A stretch of 64,000 nucleotides of DNA, taken from the NCBI GenBank assembly GCA_942490645.1, contig CALNXN010000012.1:1-64000 (forward strand), written 5' to 3'. This DNA is from CALNXN01 sp942490645 (GTDB lineage: Bacteria > Pseudomonadota > Alphaproteobacteria > Rhodobacterales > Rhodobacteraceae). Made by a program: the position numbers and the translations under genes. Every line of letters begins with the position of its first letter. The first letter of the stretch is position 1. The notes below the pieces were generated by a model. The model saw only the letters and a program-made list of their open reading frames with translations, was not told where the DNA came from and did no database searches. Shown here in pieces: positions 16,732-26,293 of the stretch.

Positions 16732-18153
16732 TCAGCCGTTCTTGCTCAGCAAGCCATATTTGCGCAGTTTGACGTAAAGGCTCTGGCGCGACAGTCCCAA
16801 CATCTCGGCGGCGGCGACACGGTTGTTCCCAGTCAGATCCACGGCTGTTTCGATGCACATCTTCTCAACGACATCCGTGGTCTCCGCAACGATATCCTTG
16901 AGCGACGCCGATCCTACAAGGTCCATCACGTTGCGGCTGGGTTGCGAGGGCACATGCGTGGCCGTCGTGGCAGGGCCACGCGCACTTTCAACGCGGCTCA
17001 CATCGCGGATAATACACCCGATGGCGGGGGTCTCCGGGTCTTCCAGTCGTGTTGCCGACAATTCCACGGCAACCCGCGTACCCAGATCATTGACCATCTT
17101 GGTTGAATAAATCCGCATCTGGCCCGTGCGTTCGGGATGATCGATCAGAACGCCCAGATCAATCTGTCCGCGCGCGAGGAAATCGCCAAGCGACCGACCC
17201 ACCACATCAGACAGATGCGCGGCACCAATCAGATCAAGGAAGCTGTCGTTCACCGACGTGATGACACCCTTGGTGTTCATGAACAGCATCGAATCGCTGC
17301 CCTTGCGGAAAAGCTCCACCGCCTGATTGCCCGCTTGATCGGTCGTCTTGCTGGAGGCCTCTTCGGACAGGATGCGGCACATCAATATGCGGCTGCCGCC
17401 CGCGCGAAAGACTTTAGGCTCAATCGCCAGCGATGACCGGCTGCGGCTGGCGGTCAGCGTCACACGGCCGCCTTCTTCGGACATGGTCGCATTCAGCAGG
17501 CTTTCGGTCAGCTCCACACTGGAGCGATCCGCGAAGTGCTGCGCAAAACTGCTGCCTTTAATTGCGGCGACATTCATACCCAGCAATTGCGAAGCGGCGT
17601 CATTGGCGTCTTCGACCCGTCCACTTTGCACGGAGACGAATGCGACGGCTTCGGTCGTATTCGCCATAAGAACACGGTAGCGCGCGTCAAATTCACGCCG
17701 CGCTTCGTACCCTTGCTCCAACGCGATCTGAGCTTGAACAAGCTGTTGCTGCGTCTCTGCGATCGGCCGCAAGTCGCGCCCCAACAGCAGCGCTTCGTCC
17801 TGATGACCAAAACGGTGGAATGTATAGCGCACCGGATATTGCCAGACCGCATTGTCGGAATGGTTCAACTCCAACTGCTTTTTGGGCACCTGCCCCGACA
17901 AATACGCGGCATGGGCCGCTTCGAACTTCGGCACGGAATCCACCGTGAGAAATTCTGCGATTGCGCGGCCTTCCCAATGCTTGAGGTTTCCAAAGGAATC
18001 GCTGTGCTTGTTGATCACGACCGAAAGGATCACACCTTCCGCCGAAATCACCAGCGCAATGTCAGAGGCCGCACCAATGATGCTGCTGAGAAACTCAGGC
18101 TCTATGAGGGGAACCGCGCCGCTGCTCCAAAAGTTGCTGCCGCTCGTCGTCAT
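16732..18153 (-). CDS. ppsR: transcriptional regulator PpsR/CrtJ
   Basis: A 473-residue repressor with tandem PAS-like regions (about residues 20-130, 155-270 and 280-385) and a C-terminal Fis-type helix-turn-helix, MLGLSRQSLYVKLRKYG. Under oxygen it binds TGT-N12-ACA sites and represses bch, crt and light-harvesting genes. Two Cys, one in RILMC and one in KMCIETA at about residue 433 just before the HTH, correspond in place to the redox-active pair of Rhodobacter PpsR. It overlaps ppaA by 4 bp (ATGA), which couples repressor and anti-repressor. Confidence 0.95.
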   Translation of the reverse strand: MTTSGSNFWSSGAVPLIEPEFLSSIIGAASDIALVISAEGVILSVVINKHSDSFGNLKHWEGRAIAEFLTVDSVPKFEAAHAAYLSGQVPKKQLELNHSDNAVWQYPVRYTFHRFGHQDEALLLGRDLRPIAETQQQLVQAQIALEQGYEARREFDARYRVLMANTTEAVAFVSVQSGRVEDANDAASQLLGMNVAAIKGSSFAQHFADRSSVELTESLLNATMSEEGGRVTLTASRSRSSLAIEPKVFRAGGSRILMCRILSEEASSKTTDQAGNQAVELFRKGSDSMLFMNTKGVITSVNDSFLDLIGAAHLSDVVGRSLGDFLARGQIDLGVLIDHPERTGQMRIYSTKMVNDLGTRVAVELSATRLEDPETPAIGCIIRDVSRVESARGPATTATHVPSQPSRNVMDLVGSASLKDIVAETTDVVEKMCIETAVDLTGNNRVAAAEMLGLSRQSLYVKLRKYGLLSKNG

Positions 18154-18932
18154 GACCGGCTCTTTGCGCGGGTGCGTTTGGCACAGAATGCGACCGCATC
18201 CCTTGCAATATTCGTCACGATGTCTACGCCTGTTTGTTCTTTTACCATTGCTGCGTCGGCAGAAAACGCACCGCCCAGGGCGATCACTGGCCCTTCCGGC
18301 AACGCATTGCGGACTGATAAAACGGTTTGCTTAATTCTTTCAAGTGTCAGCGTGCTCGAACAAGTTACCAGAACAAGGTCGGGCCTGTCGCTCTCGATGC
18401 GGACACCCAGATCATCCAGCGTCTCGTCAAAGGACGTCGCCACGTCGCACCCTATGCGGCGCAACTGCGCGGACAATACGCTGGCCCCCAGGAAATGCTG
18501 CTCGCCTGCGGGGACAACCACCAGCGCATCCATACAAGTCAAGTCAGACCGCAACTCGGGCCGGATCTCTGATGACGCCTCACCAAGGATGGCCTGCAAT
18601 CGAAGCGCCCCGATGGTCACTGCTGAAAAGCTGATTTCGTCTTCCACCCACATCACACCAAGGCAGCGCGCGGCACCGGGTATATACGTGTCAATAATCG
18701 CATCAATGCTCAAACGTTGGCCGCGCAACTCTTCCATGATCATGACAGCGTCAAATCCGCCCGGCGACAGGATCGCGCGCATGATATGATCCAGAACGAA
18801 TTGACGCACACCTTCACCGGTGACCGCCTGTCTGTCCTTGAGGACAGAAATCACAGTGGATGCAAAATGCCCAACGTCTTGTGGCCGGGCGTTTTGGTAG
18901 CCACGCGTGTCTGATCGATCATCCTGCGACAT
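18150..18932 (-). CDS. ppaA: cobalamin-binding anti-repressor PpaA/AerR
   Basis: A 260-residue protein with a C-terminal B12-binding fold. VVVPAGEQHFLGASVLSAQL carries the His-x-x-Gly part of the cobalamin site, followed by a Rossmann-like LVLVTCSSTL strand and a GPVIALGGAF loop. The first 90 residues are helical. PpaA/AerR proteins bind hydroxocobalamin in light and modulate PpsR/CrtJ. The stop overlaps the ppsR start (ATGA). A TGT-N12-ACA site 96 bp upstream suggests feedback by PpsR on its own operon. Confidence 0.9.
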   Translation of the reverse strand: MSQDDRSDTRGYQNARPQDVGHFASTVISVLKDRQAVTGEGVRQFVLDHIMRAILSPGGFDAVMIMEELRGQRLSIDAIIDTYIPGAARCLGVMWVEDEISFSAVTIGALRLQAILGEASSEIRPELRSDLTCMDALVVVPAGEQHFLGASVLSAQLRRIGCDVATSFDETLDDLGVRIESDRPDLVLVTCSSTLTLERIKQTVLSVRNALPEGPVIALGGAFSADAAMVKEQTGVDIVTNIARDAVAFCAKRTRAKSRS

Positions 18933-19027
18933 GGCACGTCCTCAGCAAACTCTGAACTCAACACTAAAGCAGCGTCTTTCCGACAGAGTCGGCTTACACC
19001 CTCAAACCTCTGCCTTGGGGCTTCTAA

Positions 19028-19045
19028 TGTCAAATCAAATTGACA
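19028..19045. promoter_or_regulatory. PpsR/CrtJ operator upstream of ppaA-ppsR
   Basis: TGTcaaatcaaattgACA matches TGT-N12-ACA exactly. It lies 96 bp upstream of ppaA, in the 313-bp gene-free gap between ppaA and the divergent bchF, and on the ppaA side of the two bchF-proximal sites. It could serve autoregulation of ppaA-ppsR, or looping with the bchF pair. Confidence 0.65.
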
Positions 19046-19148
19046 GTTTACAAGGGGCTTTCACAGAAAAACGCGATGCATGGTGCATTTTTTTCCATAT
19101 TTTACTAGCAATGCCCTTCCGAGCACAGCTTTAGGGCGATTAAAAAAC

Positions 19149-19212
19149 TGTAAACCCGTCGCAACATTAGTGTAAGTTTCAGTTGACACTTTTTGCGGAA
19201 CACCGATACTTT
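19149..19212 (+). promoter_or_regulatory. tandem PpsR/CrtJ operators and putative bchF promoter
   Basis: There are two exact TGT-N12-ACA sites, 19149-19166 and 19171-19188, only 4 bp apart. The second ends in TTGACA (19183-19188), a good sigma-70 -35 box, followed after 18 bp by TACTTT (19207-19212) as a possible -10. Repressor binding here would directly cover the -35 element. The bchF ATG at 19246 lies 33 bp further on. Confidence 0.7.
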
Positions 19213-19245
19213 AATCAGCATACGGATACGAGGGCAATCAGACAC

Positions 19246-19758
19246 ATGCACCGGGCAACTCCCCGCAATCAAATCCCCGCAGGGCTCTACACCGCCGAAG
19301 AGCGCGTGCGCCGGGATGAGACCGTCTGGACCCTCATTCAGGGCATCCTCGCACCTCTGCAGTTTTTAGTCTTTCTGGTCTCTCTCGGACTTGTGATCCG
19401 CTACCTTGCCACAGGCGCCGGCTACGAGATCGCCGCCTGGTCCATCGTCCTCAAGACCGGCGTGCTCTACGTGATCATGATAACCGGCGCGATTTGGGAA
19501 AAAATCGTTTTTGGTCAATATCTTTTCGCCCCCGCCTTCTTTTGGGAGGACGTGTTTTCCTTTGCGGTGATCGCGCTGCATACGGCCTATCTCTGGGCGC
19601 TTTTTACTGGCGCAATGGCGCCCATGTCCCTGATGATTTTGGCGCTCGCCGCCTATGCCGCCTATGTGATCAACGCCGTTCAGTTCGTCCTCAAACTGCG
19701 GGCCGCCCGGTTGCAGGTCGCCAGCCAATCCACCGCCCAATCGGAGGTCGCCGCATGA
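19246..19758 (+). CDS. bchF: 3-vinyl bacteriochlorophyllide hydratase
   Basis: About 170 residues, with NQIPAGLYTAEERVRRDETV at the N-terminus and four hydrophobic helices. BchF adds water to the 3-vinyl group of bacteriochlorophyllide. The open frame can be read from TTG 19183, but that codon lies inside a PpsR operator and -35 box; ATG 19246, with GAGGG 12 bp upstream, is the sensible start. It heads the plus-strand operon bchFNBHLM-lhaA-puh and overlaps bchN by ATGA. Confidence 0.92.
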   Translation: MHRATPRNQIPAGLYTAEERVRRDETVWTLIQGILAPLQFLVFLVSLGLVIRYLATGAGYEIAAWSIVLKTGVLYVIMITGAIWEKIVFGQYLFAPAFFWEDVFSFAVIALHTAYLWALFTGAMAPMSLMILALAAYAAYVINAVQFVLKLRAARLQVASQSTAQSEVAA

Positions 19759-21041
19759 CGGAAATCCCGCGCCTTCCCATATCTGGCGGATGCCGGAACG
19801 AACCGATTCTCAAACAGCGCGGACAGCGCGAAGTCTTCTGCGGTCTGACGGGAATCATCTGGCTCCATCGCAAGATGCAGGACGCCTTCTTTCTGGTGGT
19901 CGGCAGCCGCACCTGCGCACATTTGCTACAATCGGCCGCCGGGGTGATGATTTTCGCCGAACCGCGCTTTGGAACGGCCATTTTGGAAGAAACCGACCTC
20001 GCCGGGCTTGCCGATGCGCAAGAAGAACTCGACCGAGTCGTGGATCAACTCCTCGCCCGCCGCTCCGATATCAAGCAATTGTTCCTCGTCGGGTCTTGCC
20101 CGTCAGAGGTCATCAAACTCGATCTCAGCCGCGCGGCCGAACGCATGACAGAGCGGTATGCGCCCTCCGTGCGCGTGCTCAACTTCTCCGGCTCAGGCAT
20201 CGAGACGACGTTCACACAAGGCGAAGATGCCTGCCTTGCGTCGATGGTCCCGGTTCTGCCAACCACCCACGAGCGCCAGCTGATGCTGGTCGGCGCCCTG
20301 CCCGATGTGGTCGAAGAACAAGCCGTCGGCATGCTGCGCGACATGGGCATCGGCCCGATCAAGGTACTGCCTGCCCCGCGCTCCGACACTGACCTCGGCA
20401 TCGGCGAGGGCACCGTGTTCGCCCTGACGCAACCCTTTCTCGGCGACACGCACGCAGCACTTGAACGCCGCGGCGCACGCCATATCGCGGCGCCCTTCCC
20501 CTTTGGCGAAGAAGGCACCACCGCTTGGCTGCGGGCCATTGCGGATGAATTCGGCGTGGATGATGAAACCTTTGATAAGGTCACAGCAGCCCCACGCGCT
20601 CGCGCCCGCAAGGCCATCGCCCAAGCCTCAGAAGGGTTGCGCGGCAAGTCGATCTTCTTTTTCCCCGACAGCCAGTTGGAAATCCCGCTGGCCCGGTTCT
20701 TGACCCGCGAATGCGGCATGACGGCCATCGAAGTCGGCGCGCCTTTCATCCACAAAGGCATCGTTGGCCCCGATCTGGACATGCTGGCCCAGGGCCCAAC
20801 GCTCTCCGAAGGACAAGACGTCGATCTTCAGCTCGACCGCTGCCGTGCGGCCCGCCCCGACCTCACCGTCTGCGGCCTTGGCCTTGCAAACCCACTGGAG
20901 GCTGAAGGTCTGGCCACCAAATGGGCCATCGAACTCGTCTTTACACCCGTGCACTTCTACGAACAGGCTGGCGACCTGGCCGGGCTCTTTTCCCGCCCCG
21001 TCCGTCGCGCCGACCTTCTGAAACTGGAGGCCGCCGAATGA
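19755..21041 (+). CDS. bchN: light-independent protochlorophyllide reductase subunit N
   Basis: A 428-residue NifD-like subunit of the dark-operative protochlorophyllide reductase. Cys29, Cys54 and Cys115 are the three cluster ligands contributed by BchN, the fourth being an Asp of BchB. The complex reduces ring D of protochlorophyllide with electrons from BchL. A long in-frame extension back to 19494 inside bchF is not used; ATG 19755 overlaps the bchF stop. Confidence 0.95.
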   Translation: MTEIPRLPISGGCRNEPILKQRGQREVFCGLTGIIWLHRKMQDAFFLVVGSRTCAHLLQSAAGVMIFAEPRFGTAILEETDLAGLADAQEELDRVVDQLLARRSDIKQLFLVGSCPSEVIKLDLSRAAERMTERYAPSVRVLNFSGSGIETTFTQGEDACLASMVPVLPTTHERQLMLVGALPDVVEEQAVGMLRDMGIGPIKVLPAPRSDTDLGIGEGTVFALTQPFLGDTHAALERRGARHIAAPFPFGEEGTTAWLRAIADEFGVDDETFDKVTAAPRARARKAIAQASEGLRGKSIFFFPDSQLEIPLARFLTRECGMTAIEVGAPFIHKGIVGPDLDMLAQGPTLSEGQDVDLQLDRCRAARPDLTVCGLGLANPLEAEGLATKWAIELVFTPVHFYEQAGDLAGLFSRPVRRADLLKLEAAE

Positions 21042-21081
21042 TCCTTCAGCGTTCCGAAAATATGCAAAAGCGGCGCCTGCC

Positions 21082-22641
21082 ATGAAGCTCACCGTCTGGA
21101 CATATGAAGGCCCGCCCCACGTTGGCGCCATGCGAGTGGCAACCGGCATGACCGGTCTGCACTACGTGTTGCACGCGCCACAGGGCGACACCTACGCTGA
21201 TCTGCTCTTCACGATGATCGAGCGACGCAACCATCGCCCGCCCGTCACCTACACAACATTCCAAGCCCGCGATCTGGGGTCCGATACCGCCAATCTCTTC
21301 AAGACCTCACTGGAGGACGCGTATGAGCGGTTCAAACCCGAGGCTCTGATCGTCGGAGCCTCCTGCACGGCCGAACTGATCCAGGATGATCCCGGCGGCA
21401 TGTCTGAAACGATGGACATCCCCGTGCCCGTCATCCCGCTGGAGCTGCCCAGCTATCAGCGCAAGGAGAACTATGGCGCGGATGAGACATTCTTTCAGAT
21501 CGTGCGCACATTGGCCAAACCGATGGACCGCACCGCGCAGATCACCTGCAACCTGATCGGACCGACCGCTCTGGGGTTCCGACACCGCGATGACATCACC
21601 GAAATGACCAGCTTGCTGTCGGATATGGGCATCAGCGTGAATGTTGTGGCGCCGATGACGTCATCTCCGTCGGATATCGCACGGATGGGCGCCGCGCATT
21701 TCAACGTTCTGATGTACCCTGAAACCGCCGAAGCCGCCGCGCGCTGGATGGAACGCGAACTCGATCAACCCTTCACCAAGGTCGTGCCAATCGGCGTTGG
21801 TGCAACCCGTGATTTCGTAGCCGAAGTGGCACAAATCACCGGCGTCACCCCCTATCTTGATGAAAGCCGCCTACGTCTGCCGTGGTATTCAAAGTCCGTC
21901 GACAGCACGTATCTGACCGGCAAACGGGTTTTCGTCTTTGGCGACGGCACCCACGTGCGCGCCGCAGCACGCATTGCGCGCGACGAGATGGGGTTCGAAG
22001 TGGTTGGCATGGGATGCTACAATCGCGAAATGGCCCGCGACATCCGTAGTCTGGCCAAGGAATTCGGCGTCGAGGCGCTGATCACCGATGATTACCTCGA
22101 AGTCGAGCGCGTCATCGAAGCCTTGCAGCCCGAAATGATCCTTGGCACGCAGATGGAGCGTCACATCGGCAAACGTCTGGGTATTCCCTGCGCGGTGATC
22201 TCCGCACCTGTACACGTTCAGGATTTTCCCGCGCGCTATTCCCCGCAGATGGGGATCGAGGGCGCGAATGTGATCTTTGACACATGGGTGCATCCGCTGG
22301 TGATGGGGCTGGAAGAGCACCTCTTGCATATGTTCCGGGACGATTTCGAATTTCATGATGCCGCCGGGCCAAGCCATCATGGTGGTCACGCGCCCAAACC
22401 AGACGCGTCAGGGGGGCCAGCCCCCCAGCCTGCGGCTTCCCCCCGAGGTATTTCGGGCGAAGGGAAACCAGAAGTCGGCAACGTTGTCTGGCTGGACGAT
22501 GCGGAGCGCGAGTTGAAGAAAATCCCGTTTTTCGTGCGTGGCAAGGCGCGGCGGAATACCGAAACTTATGCGTCGGAACGTGGAGTCAATCAGATCTCAG
22601 TCGATACGCTTTACGAGGCGAAAGCTCACTATGCGCGATGA
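21082..22641 (+). CDS. bchB: light-independent protochlorophyllide reductase subunit B
   Basis: A 519-residue NifK-like subunit. Asp36 (in QGDTYADLL) and Cys95 (VGASC) are the BchB residues that complete the [4Fe-4S] site shared with BchN. The C-terminal block KIPFFVRGKARRNTE is the conserved small domain. Between the core and this domain is a Pro/Gly/Ala/His-rich linker (about residues 430-475), part of which is encoded by a GC-rich hairpin repeat at 22411-22470 in frame. The linker probably tolerates the insert. The 3' end overlaps bchH by 11 bp. Confidence 0.95.
   Translation: MKLTVWTYEGPPHVGAMRVATGMTGLHYVLHAPQGDTYADLLFTMIERRNHRPPVTYTTFQARDLGSDTANLFKTSLEDAYERFKPEALIVGASCTAELIQDDPGGMSETMDIPVPVIPLELPSYQRKENYGADETFFQIVRTLAKPMDRTAQITCNLIGPTALGFRHRDDITEMTSLLSDMGISVNVVAPMTSSPSDIARMGAAHFNVLMYPETAEAAARWMERELDQPFTKVVPIGVGATRDFVAEVAQITGVTPYLDESRLRLPWYSKSVDSTYLTGKRVFVFGDGTHVRAAARIARDEMGFEVVGMGCYNREMARDIRSLAKEFGVEALITDDYLEVERVIEALQPEMILGTQMERHIGKRLGIPCAVISAPVHVQDFPARYSPQMGIEGANVIFDTWVHPLVMGLEEHLLHMFRDDFEFHDAAGPSHHGGHAPKPDASGGPAPQPAASPRGISGEGKPEVGNVVWLDDAERELKKIPFFVRGKARRNTETYASERGVNQISVDTLYEAKAHYAR
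22411..22470 (+). repeat. GC-rich palindromic repeat element inside bchB
   Basis: The first hairpin has GGGGGG/CCCCCC arms (22411-22426). The second arm pair is CCCGA (22442-22446) with TCGGG (22453-22457), in the context CCCCCGAGGTATTT-GGGCGAA. The same GAGGTATTT-GGGCGAA-GGAA sequence stands between bchY and bchZ (56164-56190), where it is non-coding. Here it is read in frame as a Pro/Gly/Ala-rich linker of BchB. Confidence 0.6.
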
Positions 22642-25600
22642 GCGTGGCATAAGCGGGCGTCAGCCCGGATACCGCGTGGTGATCCTCACGCTGGACAGCC
22701 ATGCGGCGGGTCCGGCGATGCGCGCGATGGACAAGCTTGCGCTGGATTTCCCGGGGCTGGATTTGTCGATCCATGCCGCTGCGGAATGGGGTGAAACACC
22801 CGGCGCATTCGAAGCGGCCAAGGACGCCGTCGAGAGCGGCGACATCATCATTTCGAACCTGTTGTTCCTTGAAGAACACATCAATCGCATTCTACCCAGC
22901 CTTGAGGCGCGGCGTGATCATTGCGACGCAATGATCGGCGTGATTGCCGATGCGTCGATCGTGAAACTGACCCGCATGGGCAGTCTGGACATGATGGCGC
23001 CGCAGTCAGGCGCCATGAAGCTGATGAAAAAGCTGCGTGGCTCATCCAAGCCGTCCAGTTCTTCAGGTGCGGAAAAAATGGCGCTGTTGCGTCGTTTGCC
23101 AAAGATCTTGCGATTCATCCCCGGCAAAAGCCAGGATTTGCGCGCGTGGTTCCTGACCATGCAGTATTGGTTGGGCGGATCTGACGACAACGTCGAAGCA
23201 ATGGTCCGCTTTCTGGTCAATCGCTATGCCAAGAACACCGGTTGGGCATTGGATCAGGATGCCGCGGCCCCCATCGAATACCCCGACTGCGGGCTTTACC
23301 ACCCGGATTTGCCGGAGCGCATCACCACAGATGCCGCAGCGCTGCCACGTCCCAAAGGGGCTGCGTTTACCGTCGGGCTGCTGATGATGCGGTCGTACGT
23401 GCTGAGTTCCGACACGGCGCATTATGACGCCGTCATTCGTGCCCTTGAAGCACGTGGCATGGCCGTGATCCCCAGTTTTGCGGGCGGACTTGACGGGCGG
23501 CCCGCCATTGAGACGTATTTCCGCGATGATCACGGCACCAAGATTGACGCGATGGTGTCGTTGACAGGGTTCAGCCTTGTTGGTGGTCCCGCCTATAACG
23601 ACAACGCCGCCGCCATCAAGGTGCTCAAAGAGCTCGATATTCCCTATATTGCCGCGCATCCGCTGGAGTTCCAGACGCTGGGTCAGTGGGCCGCCAGCGA
23701 TCAGGGGCTTGGCCCGATCGAAACCACGATGCTTGTCGCTCTGCCTGAGTTGGACGGGGCGACCAATCCGACCGTGTTTGGCGGACGTCATGGAATTGAT
23801 GGGTGTCAGGGCTGTTCTTATCAGTGCCCCTGCGCCTCGCAGTCCAAGGCGATGGCCCCTTGCATGGAACGCATCGACAGCCTCGCCGAGAAAACGCTGC
23901 GTCTGGCCAAGCTGCGCCGCAAAGCGAACGCGGACAAGAAGGTCGGCATCGTTCTTTTCGGGTTTCCACCCAATGCCGGCGCCGTTGGAACCGCCGCCTA
24001 CCTGAGCGTTTTCGAAAGCCTTTTCAATACGTTGCATCGCTTGAAGGCCGATGGATATGACGTAGAGGCCCCTGCGACGGTGGATGAGCTGCGCGCGGCC
24101 GTGCTGCAAGGCAATGCCGCGCAATACGGACAAGAGGCCAATGTCGCCGATCACGTCAGCGCCGACACGATCGTGCGCACCACGCCCCCCTTGAAGGCGA
24201 TCGAGGCGGTTTGGGGCCCTGCCCCGGGTCGTGTGCAATCGGATGGGCGCGGTGTGTTCGTGCTGGGTCAGCATTTCGGCAACGTCTTTGTCGGGGTGCA
24301 ACCGACGTTCGGGTATGAAGGCGACCCCATGCGGTTGCTGTTTGAACGCGGCTTTGCGCCGACCCATGCCTTTGTGGCGTTTTACCTGTGGCTGAGAAAC
24401 ACGCTTGAGGCGGATGTGATCCTGCATTTCGGGATGCATGGCGCCTTGGAGTTCATGCCCGGAAAACAAGCTGGATTGGGCGCACGCGACTGGCCGGATC
24501 GTTTGATCGGCGAGATGCCGAACGTCTATCTTTATGCCTCCAACAACCCCTCGGAGGCGTCGCTGGCCAAGCGTCGCTCTGGCGCTGTGACAGTCACGCA
24601 TATGACGCCGCCTTTGGCTGCAGCGGGTCTCTACAAAGGGCTTTTGGAGCTCAAAGACAGCCTGACGCGCTGGCGTGGGATGGACCCGAACGCCTCGGAA
24701 CGGGCTGAATTGGAAGATCTGATTGCCGAACAGGCCGACGCGGTGGACATGGGCGGAGTGTCGCCCGATCAACTTTGGCTGAAGCTGCTGGAAACCGAAG
24801 ACGCGCTGATCCCTGATGGCTTGCACGTGGTCGGGCAAACCCTGAGCGATCAGGCCCGCGCCGATTACATCGCGATCATGGGCGACATCGATGATGAGAC
24901 AAAAGCGCGTGTCGATCAGCTTTTGCGCGAAGAAACAGAGTTGGACGCGATCACACGCGCCTTGTCGGGCCGGTACATCGCGCCTGTGGCCGGTGGTGAT
25001 CTGATCCGCTCGCCGGATGTGCTGCCGACGGGGCGCAACATCCATGCGTTCGATCCCTTCCGCATGCCCACCGAATTTGCCTGCCGCGATGGTGCGAAAC
25101 AGGCGCAGTTGTTGCTCGACACCCACAAGACCCTGCCGCGCACCGTGGCTTTGGTGCTTTGGGGCAGCGACAACATCAAATCCGACGGCGGACCGATTGC
25201 GCAGGCGCTGGCCTTGATGGGCTGCACCCCGCGCTTTGACAGCTTTGGACGGATTTCGGGCGCGGACCTTGTCCCGCTGGAGACGCTGGGCCGCCCACGC
25301 ATTGATGTCGTGATGACCCTGTCGGGCATTTTCCGCGATCTGCTGCCATTGCAGACACGGATGCTGGCCGAGGCCGCCAAACGCTGTGCCGAAGCGGATG
25401 AACCGCTGGATCAGAATTTCATTCGCGCCCATGCGTTGGCATATATCGAGAAAACCGGCTGCGAGATGGCCGAAGCCGCGCTGCGTGTCTTTTCCAATGC
25501 CGAAGGGGCCTATGGGTCGAACGTGAACCAGTTGGTCGACAGCTCCGCGTTCGGCGATGAAGACGAATTGGCCGATGCCTATGAGGCGCGCAAGTCGTTT

Positions 25601-26203
25601 GCCTATGGCACGGATGGCAAGGCCGCATCTAATGCCGCCCTTCTGCAATCGACGCTGGCAGAAGTGGACGTGGCCTATCAAAACCTTGAATCCGTCGAGT
25701 TGGGTGTCACCACTGTAGATCACTATTTCGATACGCTGGGCGGGATTGCCCGCGCCGTGAAACGGGCCAAAGGGTCCGAAGCCGCGGTCTATATCGGTGA
25801 TCAGACCCGCGGGGCGGGCAAGGTGCGTACGTTGAAGGACCAAGTGGCCCTGGAGACCCGCTCGCGGAGCTTGAACCCCAAGTGGTTCGAGGGATTGCTC
25901 AAGCATGGGGCCGAAGGCGTCCGTCAGATCGAGGCGCATGTGACCAACACCATGGGCTGGTCGGCGACGACAGGCCAGGTGGATGAATGGGTTTACCAAC
26001 GCATTTCCGAGACCTTCGTGCTGGACGCAGAGATGCGTCAGCGTCTGGCCGATTTGAACCCCACTGCGTCGTCGCGCATGGCCAACCGCCTGCTCGAAGC
26101 GCATGACCGCAATTACTGGACGCCCGACGCCGATACGCTGGCGGCTCTGCAAGAGGCTGCTGATGCATTGGAAGACCAACTCGAAGGGATCGCGGCACAA
26201 TGA
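22631..26203 (+). CDS. bchH: magnesium chelatase subunit H
   Basis: About 1190 residues, the size of the porphyrin-binding subunit of Mg-chelatase. VILTLDSHAAGPAMRAMDKL opens the N-terminal domain, DVILHFGMHGALEFMPGKQA is the most conserved CobN/BchH motif, and SLNPKWFEGLLKHG lies near the C-terminus. With BchI and BchD it inserts Mg2+ into protoporphyrin IX. The start at 22631 overlaps the bchB stop; a longer in-frame extension from 22538 duplicates bchB sequence and is rejected. An opposite-strand open frame of over 1200 codons is a composition artefact. Confidence 0.95.
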   Translation: MRDERGISGRQPGYRVVILTLDSHAAGPAMRAMDKLALDFPGLDLSIHAAAEWGETPGAFEAAKDAVESGDIIISNLLFLEEHINRILPSLEARRDHCDAMIGVIADASIVKLTRMGSLDMMAPQSGAMKLMKKLRGSSKPSSSSGAEKMALLRRLPKILRFIPGKSQDLRAWFLTMQYWLGGSDDNVEAMVRFLVNRYAKNTGWALDQDAAAPIEYPDCGLYHPDLPERITTDAAALPRPKGAAFTVGLLMMRSYVLSSDTAHYDAVIRALEARGMAVIPSFAGGLDGRPAIETYFRDDHGTKIDAMVSLTGFSLVGGPAYNDNAAAIKVLKELDIPYIAAHPLEFQTLGQWAASDQGLGPIETTMLVALPELDGATNPTVFGGRHGIDGCQGCSYQCPCASQSKAMAPCMERIDSLAEKTLRLAKLRRKANADKKVGIVLFGFPPNAGAVGTAAYLSVFESLFNTLHRLKADGYDVEAPATVDELRAAVLQGNAAQYGQEANVADHVSADTIVRTTPPLKAIEAVWGPAPGRVQSDGRGVFVLGQHFGNVFVGVQPTFGYEGDPMRLLFERGFAPTHAFVAFYLWLRNTLEADVILHFGMHGALEFMPGKQAGLGARDWPDRLIGEMPNVYLYASNNPSEASLAKRRSGAVTVTHMTPPLAAAGLYKGLLELKDSLTRWRGMDPNASERAELEDLIAEQADAVDMGGVSPDQLWLKLLETEDALIPDGLHVVGQTLSDQARADYIAIMGDIDDETKARVDQLLREETELDAITRALSGRYIAPVAGGDLIRSPDVLPTGRNIHAFDPFRMPTEFACRDGAKQAQLLLDTHKTLPRTVALVLWGSDNIKSDGGPIAQALALMGCTPRFDSFGRISGADLVPLETLGRPRIDVVMTLSGIFRDLLPLQTRMLAEAAKRCAEADEPLDQNFIRAHALAYIEKTGCEMAEAALRVFSNAEGAYGSNVNQLVDSSAFGDEDELADAYEARKSFAYGTDGKAASNAALLQSTLAEVDVAYQNLESVELGVTTVDHYFDTLGGIARAVKRAKGSEAAVYIGDQTRGAGKVRTLKDQVALETRSRSLNPKWFEGLLKHGAEGVRQIEAHVTNTMGWSATTGQVDEWVYQRISETFVLDAEMRQRLADLNPTASSRMANRLLEAHDRNYWTPDADTLAALQEAADALEDQLEGIAAQ

Positions 26204-26224
26204 TACCGCGTGCCTCCCTCGTCT

Positions 26225-26277
26225 GCCGGAGCCTCCGGCGGGCATATTTGAAGAACAATGAAGGGGTGCGCGCCCCC
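26225..26277. repeat. GC-rich hairpins in the bchH-bchL gap
   Basis: In the 90-bp gap, GCCGGA-gcc-TCCGGC forms a stem at 26225-26239. It is followed by a GGCATATTTGAAGAACAATGAAG-like tail and a second stem, GGGG/CCCC (26263-26276). The order (GC stem, ATATTT core, AA-rich tail) resembles the repeat in bchB and at bchY-bchZ but is diverged. It may stabilise or process the operon mRNA. Confidence 0.45.
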
Positions 26278-26293
26278 ATGAAAGGACGTTGAG

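Noticed and set aside
19494..19755. An N-terminal extension of bchN starting inside bchF
   Set aside because: The extension is Arg/Gly-rich and unlike any BchN; the Cys29/54/115 spacing fits the start at 19755.
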